The position numbers and the translations under genes are program-made. A DNA stretch of 64,000 nt, from NCBI GenBank assembly GCA_014332815.1, contig JACSZT010000009.1, forward strand, positions 196,370 through 260,369. Direction: 5' to 3'. Positions 6,587 through 16,200 of the stretch are shown here, piece by piece (position 1 is the stretch's first letter; every line of letters begins with the position of its first letter). The notes below the pieces were generated by a model, which searched no databases, had not been told where the DNA came from, and saw only the letters and a list, made by a program, of their open reading frames with translations. The DNA comes from Weissella confusa (GTDB taxonomy: Bacteria > Bacillota > Bacilli > Lactobacillales > Lactobacillaceae).

Positions 6587-8365
6587 GTGGCTATTGAAGC
6601 CTTGCAATATGCGATAACTAATGCGAAAAACCAAGGAAGTGGGGAGCACCCAACGGATAACACACCAGGTGAAACTGAACCAGGCACAACCTTGCCAGAT
6701 TCAGTTACGACTGTACCGGCCCCTGGACAAACGCCTGAGCTTGTCGATGTTATGCCATCGGTTTCCGATTCTGATGCGTCAACTACGAAGCTACAACAAG
6801 CCTTTGATGCGGCAAACGCAGCTCGTAACACAGCCAATGATGCTGGCAAGCGAGCAATCACTGATGCGAACGTTTCAGCGGTCGCCACTGATCCAGCGGT
6901 TGTATCAGCGATGCGACACTTGCAAGATGTGATGAATAATGCAGCTAATGATAATCCAGAGGCATTGACGGCGGACCCGGATATCGAGTCAGCCACGAAG
7001 GCTGTACAAGATGCGATGAACGCAGCTAAGTCTGACCGTGACGCAGCGACAACCGATGCGAATAACCTAATTGGTAAGGTGGCACCAATTTCAAATGAAC
7101 CAGGTGTTGCAGAGGCCTTGCAAAACTTGCAGGATGCGTTGAATGGGACAACAACTGGCAGCGATATCCGAGATCAAGTGGCTACCAAGGGCTTACAGGA
7201 CGCACTGCAAGCAGAGGGTCAGAAGCGTACAACAGCTAATAACGCAGCTGAAACAGCGATTGACCAAGCTAAGCAGTCAAAGGTCGCGGGTGATTCGGCC
7301 GTACAAGATGCGCTAAACCACTTACAAGATGTGATGAATAATGCGGCAAACAATGATCCAGATGCCTTGACGCCCGATGACCTGAAGAATGCCATTACTG
7401 CAGCTAATACAAGCCGTCAAACAGCGGTTGATGCAGCCGAAACATTACTTCAACAAACAGCACCATTATCAAATGAATCGGCAGTTAGTCAATCGGCAGA
7501 TAAGCTTAATGATTTGTTGGATGCTCTCAAGGATGATGTTGTTTCAAATGATCCAACAACCGCCGAACTTTTGATTACAGCAACTGCAACAGCTAAGAGC
7601 TTGCGTGATGACGCCAATGATACGGCTGAAACAACAATTGACGGTGTACAAAATGATGATGTTGCTAATGAACCTAGTGTTCAAGCCGCAATTGACCGTT
7701 TGCGTGATGTCATGAATGAGGCAGCTGCTAATAACGAGAATAATTTGACAGTCGATATTCAACGAGCAGCAATTGATGCCTTAAACGCCGCTAACGATAC
7801 AGCGAAAGTTAATCAAGCAACCGCTCGAGAGGCAGCAGACAGTGCTATCTCACAAACGGCGCCGGTATCAAACGAATCAGCAGTGAAAGACGCGCAAGAC
7901 AAACTACAGAGCTTGATCAATGATCCTACGTCAACGGCTAAGAATATTGAGGGTGCAACAAAGACGCCTTTGCAGGAAGCATTAGCAGCTGATAATGAAA
8001 AGCGTGATAGTGCAACAACGACTGGTAATCAGTTAATTGAAACAACTAATGCGGGAGCAACATCTAATGAGCCACTGGTGCAAAAGGCATTGGCTGACTT
8101 ACAAAATGTTGTTAATGAAGCAGCAATGGATACACCAAACGCGCTGACTAAGGATATTCAAGCCTCTGCCCAAAAGGCGTTGGAAGATGCGATATCGGGT
8201 GCTGACGCCAAGCAACAAGAAGCTCGTGATGCGGCGCAAGACTTAATCGGCAAGACGGCGCCAGTTTCAAACGAGGTAGCAACGGCTCAAGCCCGTAACG
8301 CATTAGAGTCTGTATTAGCTAATACATTGGCGACAGCAAACGATATTGAAGAAGCTACCCAGTAA
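6587..8365 (+). CDS. Giant adhesin: helical repeat region, distal part (permuted)
   Basis: Same frame and same gene as 10298-19063. Ala/Asp/Asn-rich text, almost without beta-forming stretches, repeats about every 95-100 residues: a core LQDVMNNAANDNPDALT, then a linker, then TAPVSNE. Spectrin-like or FIVAR/DUF1542-like three-helix repeats are the best guess; they would form a long stalk near the cell wall. Block 6581-6778 holds a Pro/Thr-rich spacer (NPTDNTPGETEPG-like) just before the anchor. The stop at 8363-8365 falls exactly on a seam base; restored context wants Gln, Glu or Lys there. Confidence 0.75.
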   Translation: MAIEALQYAITNAKNQGSGEHPTDNTPGETEPGTTLPDSVTTVPAPGQTPELVDVMPSVSDSDASTTKLQQAFDAANAARNTANDAGKRAITDANVSAVATDPAVVSAMRHLQDVMNNAANDNPEALTADPDIESATKAVQDAMNAAKSDRDAATTDANNLIGKVAPISNEPGVAEALQNLQDALNGTTTGSDIRDQVATKGLQDALQAEGQKRTTANNAAETAIDQAKQSKVAGDSAVQDALNHLQDVMNNAANNDPDALTPDDLKNAITAANTSRQTAVDAAETLLQQTAPLSNESAVSQSADKLNDLLDALKDDVVSNDPTTAELLITATATAKSLRDDANDTAETTIDGVQNDDVANEPSVQAAIDRLRDVMNEAAANNENNLTVDIQRAAIDALNAANDTAKVNQATAREAADSAISQTAPVSNESAVKDAQDKLQSLINDPTSTAKNIEGATKTPLQEALAADNEKRDSATTTGNQLIETTNAGATSNEPLVQKALADLQNVVNEAAMDTPNALTKDIQASAQKALEDAISGADAKQQEARDAAQDLIGKTAPVSNEVATAQARNALESVLANTLATANDIEEATQ

Positions 8366-8392
8366 CAGTTACTGAATGCCACTGAAGATACT

Positions 8393-9751
8393 TTGGAAGA
8401 TCGTGATGCAGCTAAGCTGGATGCACAAAATGCGATTACTAACGCGTTAGGATCAGATCAGTCAGCTGAACCTGCTATCCAAGCAGCCATTAAGAATTTG
8501 CAAGATGTTATCAAGAACGCAAATGCTGATTCACCGGATGCGTTGACAGAAGATATTAAAGAACAAAAGATAGCGGAATTGCAAACAGCAGTGACAGCAG
8601 CAGCTAAGACCCAAGAAGAAGCACGTAACTCGGCCGACGATGCCAAGCAACAAACAGCGCCTGTAACCAATGAGCCAGCTGTACAAACAGCATTGGACGA
8701 GTTGAACGAGGTATTGAATAATCCGGCATCAACGGCAGATGCTATTAAGCAAGCCACAGCGCAAGCACTCACTGATGCAACAAACACGGCGAAGGCAGAT
8801 CGTGATGCAGCTAATCAGAAGGCGGATACAGCAATTTCGAAGGCGCAGAACTCAAATCAAGGTGCGGAACAAACTGTTCAAGATGCAATTCGCGCTTTGC
8901 AAGAAGTTCAGGAAGAAGCAGCGAATGACTCTGCAGATGCGTTGACCGCCGATATCTTCTTGGATGATATTCAAGCCTTAAAGAATGCTGAGCAGATTGC
9001 ATGGCAAAACCAATCCTCTGCACGTTCTCGTGCAGAGGAGGCAATGGATAACACACCAGCTGTCACTAATGAGGCGACCGTACAGAGCGCGTTAGATAAT
9101 CAAAATAACGTTTTGAACAATCCAAGTTCTACGGTTGCTGAAATTGATAATGCATCAACACAACAACTCCTTAATGCAACTGCAGCTGATAAGTCAAATC
9201 GTAGTGATGCCAATAGGCAAGCTAATACAGCAATTAGAGATGCGCAGAACTCTAATCAAGCAGGGGAACCTGAGGTGATTATCGCCTTGCAAAAGCTAAA
9301 GGATGCTCAAGCGCTTGCAGCTAATGATTCATCTGCAGCACTGACACAGACTCATATTATTGATGTAACAAAGGCATTGCAAGATGTGGTTAATGTTGCA
9401 GCAACTTCACAAGAAGACGCGCGTCAAGCAGCTGAAACTGCGTTGGGTGATACTGCGCCAGTTTCAAACGAAGTGGCTACGTCAGCAGCGGGTACAGAGT
9501 TGAACACTGTTTTGAATGATCCTGCGGCTACAGTCACAGCGATTAAGGAACCGGCTACTAAGTTACTCCAAGATGCTGTGGACGATGCGAATACACAACG
9601 TAATGCGGCAAACAGCAATGCAGTGTCTGCGATTAATGCAGCCAGTGCATCAAACCAGGCTGATGAGCCAGAAGTTCAAGCAGCTGTACAGAAGTTGCAA
9701 GATTTGATTGATCAAGCTGCCAGTGATTCTGCAGATGCGTTGACGCAGTAA
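8393..9751 (+). CDS. Giant adhesin: helical repeat region, middle part (permuted)
   Basis: This continues the same reading frame and the same helical repeats (TAPVTNEPAVQTALDELNEV, AISKAQNSNQGAEQTVQDAI). It is separated from its neighbours only by stop codons at 8363 and 9749, both on seam bases. It is not an independent gene: there is no ribosome binding site at 8393 and the repeat phase runs through. Confidence 0.7.
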   Translation: MEDRDAAKLDAQNAITNALGSDQSAEPAIQAAIKNLQDVIKNANADSPDALTEDIKEQKIAELQTAVTAAAKTQEEARNSADDAKQQTAPVTNEPAVQTALDELNEVLNNPASTADAIKQATAQALTDATNTAKADRDAANQKADTAISKAQNSNQGAEQTVQDAIRALQEVQEEAANDSADALTADIFLDDIQALKNAEQIAWQNQSSARSRAEEAMDNTPAVTNEATVQSALDNQNNVLNNPSSTVAEIDNASTQQLLNATAADKSNRSDANRQANTAIRDAQNSNQAGEPEVIIALQKLKDAQALAANDSSAALTQTHIIDVTKALQDVVNVAATSQEDARQAAETALGDTAPVSNEVATSAAGTELNTVLNDPAATVTAIKEPATKLLQDAVDDANTQRNAANSNAVSAINAASASNQADEPEVQAAVQKLQDLIDQAASDSADALTQ

Positions 9752-9889
9752 GATATTGCTAATGCCACCAAGGAACTGCAGGATGCTGTCAATGCAGCTG
9801 GAACTGCACAGACAACAGCTAGAACGGAGGCAAATGCCACACTTGGTCAAACGGCACCGGTTTCTAATGAAACCGATGTAAGTGACGCC

Positions 9890-10198
9890 GTGAAGAATTT
9901 GCAAACAGTCTTAGGTGACCCAAAGTCAACAGCTGATCAAATTACAGTTGATGCAACAAACGCCTATGAGAAGGCGGTTGCTGATGCAAAGCTTGATCGT
10001 GAGGATGCAAACGACTTGGCTCAACAAGAGCTTGAGGAAGCGGCCACTTCTGATCAAGCGACTGATAGCGCCGTACTAGAGGCGCAAAAGAAGCTTGCAG
10101 ACTTGCTAGAGAAGGCAGCTAACGGTGATGCCACTGCGCTAACCCCTCAGGCAGCAGCAGATGGAGCAACAACGAATCAGATTAAGCAAGCAACTTAA
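9890..10198 (+). CDS. Giant adhesin: helical repeat fragment (permuted)
   Basis: Same frame and repeat type (NLQTVLGDPKSTADQIT, AYEKAVADAKLDREDANDLA). The stop TAA at 10196-10198 lies inside a block, not at a seam. The parallel repeat has KQATQ at this place, so a CAA to TAA change is likely: a true nonsense mutation or a base error. Confidence 0.65.
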   Translation: MKNLQTVLGDPKSTADQITVDATNAYEKAVADAKLDREDANDLAQQELEEAATSDQATDSAVLEAQKKLADLLEKAANGDATALTPQAAADGATTNQIKQAT

Positions 10199-10297
10199 GA
10201 TGTTGTTGATGCCGTCAAGAATGCCGCTCAGGCAGCACTGGACGCAAGTACAACACCAGTTACAAATGAACCAAGTGTTCAGGATGCAAAATCTGCG

Positions 10298-13200
10298 TTG
10301 GAAGATGTGCTAAATGATCCAAATAGCACACCAAAGGAAATTTATAACTTGTTAGACCCTAATAGTACTGCAACCACTGAGGAAATTAAGCAAGCAACCC
10401 AGGCATTGGAAGACGCCGTTCAAACAGCTAAGGCAGAGCGAGATGTAGCTAATACCGATGCAAATGACGTGCAAGACCAAGTAGCGGATACTAGCAGTCA
10501 AGCGGTGAAGGATGCTGTTCAAAAGTTGGAAGACTTGCAATCTAATCCACAAGTTGCCAAGGCACAGAAAGATTTGCAAGATGCATTGGATGCAGCTGCA
10601 AATGATAAGGGTACGACCCAGGCAATTGAGAATGCGACAAATGCGTTGAATCATGCAGTAGCTCGGGCTGAGGCTTCTTCAGTAGATACTGCACCGGTTT
10701 CACAAGAACCAGGTGTGACAGAGGCTCAACAAAAGGTACTATCAAAAGAAGCGAATGTAGCTAATGCACAATTAGCGCTTGATAAGCTAGCGAGCGATCC
10801 AACAGCTGCTACGGATGATGTTGCGACTGCCCGAAAGAATCTTGAAGATGCGATTAACGAGGCTAAACAAGATCGAGCGACTGCAGAAGATGCAGCTAAG
10901 GCAGCCCAAGATGTAGCTAATGCTAGTGTTGAGTCTCCTGAAAGTGATACTGTAACGGATAATCAACAAAATGTACCGGGTGACGGTATTACGATTTCGT
11001 CTGACTATGAGACGGTACTTAGCCGATTAAAGGCTAGTGGCGGGGGGACTGCAACTGTAACAGTGACGGCGATGGATGCATCAGGAAATACGACGGATTG
11101 GACCGTTAAACTTACGTTGATTGAAACATCACCATCAAACAGTCGAAATACTGCGTTGACATATGATAACGATTCTAATACGACGCAAGTTGTCAAATAT
11201 ATCTATGCCGATGTGACAGAGCCAGTTGTAGCAAGCGATAAGGTTAAAAATACCATGACAGCTTCAACAACCGGTGCGCCTGCCACTGAGGCTGATTTCC
11301 TGAAGGCGATTAATTATGTTGCTAATACGAGGAATAATGACGGGGCCAGCCAAGCAGCTGTTGTCACATATGTCCCTGTTGAACAAAAAGTGCGGGTTGA
11401 TTTGTACGACGAGGTTGGTCGCCCATTGACTGATAGCCAAGGCAAGCAACAATACATTCTGACTGGTCAAACCAACAATAAGGTTGATTACACACAGATT
11501 GCACCAGAAGTACCAGGATATACGTTAACTCACGGTGCTGAGAACACTCCTGCGTTCCCACAAGCGAACCAAACATTGACGAATGGTACTGATCAAATCA
11601 CGACTGGCACGATTACCGCGCCAAAGGGATACAAGATCGATACTGTGCCACAAGTTGCGGGGATGGTTTGGAATATCGCAACAGATGGTTCTTCGGCAAC
11701 ATATACCATCACGTTCGACGTGGTAGCTCATAAGGTGAAGGGTTACACGTACACAGTTACTGGCCCAGATGGTGTCGTATATAACACAATGGCTGACGCA
11801 TTAGCTGCGAACCCTAACTTCGATGAAACTAATAATGGGTCATCAGACACTGATGCTGAAATGCAACAATTTGTTGTCAATTACAAGGCTGACCAACAAA
11901 CAGCCACAATTACACAACAATACGCCTACTATGCGGATGAAAACGGGGTAACGGACCCTGAACCTCAGAACACAACGATTAAACTAACGGCTTCTACGCA
12001 AATCGCACAGTTCCAAATTAAAGTCCCTGATGGTGCAACATCAGTTTCACAAAGTACCTCGACAGTTCGCGGGGATACGGGTAAAACGATTGAAGCGCCA
12101 GATGGCTACACGGATGAGGAATTGTCAGGTGGAACAACTACAACGGTTAACACCCAAAATGGTCGTACTGATAAGGATTATTCATACGAATACACTGCTC
12201 CATCAGGATATTATGTGGCTGATGATGGCATTACGACAGACGGCAAGGGTCTTATTAGTGGTGTTATTTTATCTGACGGCACAACGGTGACGTTTACTGG
12301 AAAGTTTGATAATAATTACACGGCGCCATCAGGTTACTACATTGCAGCTATCAATGGTGATCAATATAATGTGACATACAATGATGCCGCCACAGAAGCC
12401 GAGTACACCTTGCTTTGGGATGACACACCTAATGGAAATGCGGCGACTGATAGCAAACCACAAAATTTGGTGGTCATTTTTGCCCCTGGTAATCAAAGAG
12501 CAACAGTCAGTCAGACAATGCCGTTTACGTACGACGACACAAATAACTCAGCAGCTTCTGATAGTGATCCACAAAACTTTGAATTTACGTTGCAACCGGC
12601 AACGCAACAAGGAAACATTATGTACTCGTATTCAAATGCGGTTAGCGTGCCAAGTGATGCACCAGCAGATGAATCATTAAGTGGTAAAACTGGCCAACCA
12701 CAATCAGGCACTATTAAGAACACCGCCGATTATCAATCAGCTAATGTAACGTTCTCAGGTGCACCAATGTCATCAGTTGCCTTTGTTGGTGAGACAAGTG
12801 CAACTTTGGAGTCTACGAAGTTCACCGCTGATTCAGGTTACTACTTTGACGCTCAGCAACCATCATACTCAGGTGCAACAACAAGCGTTTCATCCGATGG
12901 TAAAGAGCTTTGGGTAAGGGCAATTAATTTTGGCGACTTGGAATCTAGCTTGGCAGTGTCTGGTTACGGCTATACAGTAACGGTAATAGACGATGATGGT
13001 AATCGTATTGAATATGCAACATTGTCAGCAGCTGTCGCAGCAGTTGGAAACTACGACAACACTGTGAATGGCTCAAACCAATCTGATAGTTCTGCACAAG
13101 CATTTGATGTTAACCATCCAAATGGAAGTACGTCTGGTCCATACGCAACGTTACAGGCTGCGTATGATGATAATCCTGTATACGACGATGATAAGAAAGG

Positions 13201-16200
13201 AATTACAACTTTCATTATTGTTCCTCAAGCCTCATATCAAGAGGCGGTTGTTAATATTGGCTCTGCTGGGACACAATCAGACTACGCAACGAGCGCTAGC
13301 GGTGTAACAAGTGTACCAGAAATTCAAACGGCTCGTGTGATAATTAGTGAAACAACTGGTGATGAGCATGCTGGAGAAGTACTTTCAGAGTCAACGGGTA
13401 ATACGAATGAAAAAATTTCATTTACGCTATCTGATGGTTCAGATTTGAACGATACAAATTTGCAAAAATTGGAAATGACCAAAGGTTATACCTATACGGT
13501 TATAGTTGAGATTACTAGTGGACGAGTATCATTTGCTACAAGTGACAGTGACTTGGCTCGTTCAGGTTATCGTTATACGATTTCTACACCGGATGGGACA
13601 ACATTTACAACGTTGTCTTCAGCACTCGCTGGTTCAACTGGATTGTATGATAATACGGCTAATGCCGGAGCATCAGATGCCTCGGCACAGCAATATACTG
13701 TCAATTATCATGCTACATTGTCAGCGGCATCGGTGGCTAATAATGTTTACGACAGTACTAACAATATTGGAAATTCTGATGCCGATATTCAGACGTTCAC
13801 GGTTTCATATGTCGCGCAGTATCAATCAGCTGCATTGATTGCTGGTTCGGCTTCGAACTTGCCGTCTAACGTTACAGCTGGATTAACTTTTGCTTCTTCT
13901 GCTGGTAAATCGTTTATCATCAGCTACGTAGCGTTGAAGCAACAAGCCACAATTGTTGGGGATGCCAACTCACCAATTTATGCTGGTTATCAAGGACCAA
14001 CGACATCCGGAGTGACAAATGGTTCGATGGCTTTGCCACTAAGTGACGGTGATTTGTATGAACAAGGATATTCATACGTTGTTACGGGGCCAGATGGTTC
14101 TGAAGCCGTTCATGGAAAAACAGCTGGAGAAATCCCGTTCCGTGGGACTGACAGCTTGGTTAATAAGCCAGGTTATTCATATATTGTTTACTATGAAACT
14201 AACGGTGAGCGAAGTGAACCTTATGCAACGTTGTCAGCCGCACAGGCTGACCATACGACGTTTGATAATACAAGTAATGACGGCACTAGTGATGCGGATA
14301 TGATAACAGGACCTGATGGTTCAACGTACAGCACGTTATCATCAGCGGTCGCTGCGAATAGCTTATTTGACAACACTACCAATACAGGTTCAATCGATGG
14401 TAGTGTGCAATCATTTATGGTGAGTTATACAGCTGACTCACAAATTGTTGTTTTGGCGGTGGATTCGAAATCACCAATCGACCGTGGCAGTGTCATTGAT
14501 CCCGTTACTGATAGAAGAATCCAAGGATTTTACGTCGTTTACACAGCTGATAGTCAATCAGCTGTTGTGCAAGTCGCAACGGATTCACCAATTAACGGAG
14601 GGCAAACGCTAGATAGTGCAGCTGGTGTAACCAGTGGTAGCATCTCTTTTGCCGCGAATACAGAAAATAGCCTATATAGTCCGGGTTACCACTACACGCC
14701 ATATTCATCTCAATCTGTGGCTGACAGCGCAAGCGGAGTTACCTCAGGCAGTTTGGGGTTCAGTATTTCAGATGGAGATTTGGCCTTGTCTGGTTATCAT
14801 TACACTGTGTGGGGTCGTTACGGTTCACGACAATATGCAACATTAAGTGCTGCGGTTGGCGCTGAAAGTTCCTTTGACAACACTGATAATGGTTCGGTAG
14901 GTCAATTAGGATATACGTACACGGTCACTGGACCGGATGGTACGGTATACAGCAATTTGGCCTCAGCTCTGGCTAATAACGGCCTATATGATAATACAAA
15001 TAATTTGGGCCCAAGTGATGTGGCTGTACAGAGCTTCATGGTGTCGTATAGTGCCGCTTACCAAGAGGCGCGAGTAATCTTGGACTCGACAGGAGACAAG
15101 TACAATGCAAACAACACAACATCAGGTATTTCTGATGCTAATCCTGATATGTTTACAATCACATACTCAGCTAACACCCAATCAGCTGTAATCGCAGTGA
15201 CTTCAACGTCACCAATTTCAGCTGGTAGCCTTGCCGACTCTGCGAGTGGTTCAACGTCAGGCACCATTAGTTTTGCAAAGGACGACCAAGCTTCTGACTC
15301 ACCAATCAGTGCAAATTCACAAGCTGTTATGTCAGCAAATGGGAAGACTGGTAGTACCATTAACTTTTTACCAAACGGATCATTTACGACAGCTGATTCA
15401 CAATTGGCGGTATCTGGATACACGTACACCTTAACTTATGGCAGTGATTCAACTAGCTATGCAACACTTTCTGCAGCGGTATCGGCTCACCTATCTGGGT
15501 ATACCTACCAAGTTGGGTATGGCCCAGATGCCACACACACAACTTATTATTCAACGCTGGCAGAAGCGATGTCAGCCGCTGGTGGTAAGTTTGACTCAAC
15601 CAATAACACGGCTTCGACCGATGCGGAAGCCCAACGTTTTGTCGTGAATTACATCCCAATGAGCCAGGCTGCGGTGATTAATGTATCACATGACAATACG
15701 GAAAATGGCTCGGGGTCATCAGACTCTTCAGCGCAAAACTTCCGCGTGTCATACAAGGCGAACTACCAATCAGCCTACATTCGTATACAGCAAAATTCAC
15801 CGATTAACACAGGGTCAATGATTGAGAGTGTCACGGGCGTAACTGACGGTTCGATGACTTTTTCAACAACGGATTCTAATTTGGCCACAAATGTCGTCGT
15901 TGATAGCTCATCACCAATTAAGATGAATTCAGCTGTTGATTCAGCTGCTGGCGTGACGAGTGGGTCAATTTCATTCGCAAAGACGGACTCACAATTGGCA
16001 GTTAGTGGATACACGTACGTTGTGTATGCACCGAATGGCTCAAGTTATGCGACGCTTTCAGCCGCAACGGCAGCTAATAACTTGCATAACTTTGTGGATC
16101 AAAGTGGCAAGACAATCAGTCCGGCTACTTCTGCAACTGGCCCGGTTGGATCGAATATTCCAGATGGTTCAAAGCTCATTCAAGGTTACACGTTAATAAG

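Noticed and set aside
6587..10936. CRISPR-like or tandem DNA repeat array
   Set aside because: The periodicity is in the protein (about 95-100 residues) and DNA copies are diverged; no short identical repeats with unique spacers.
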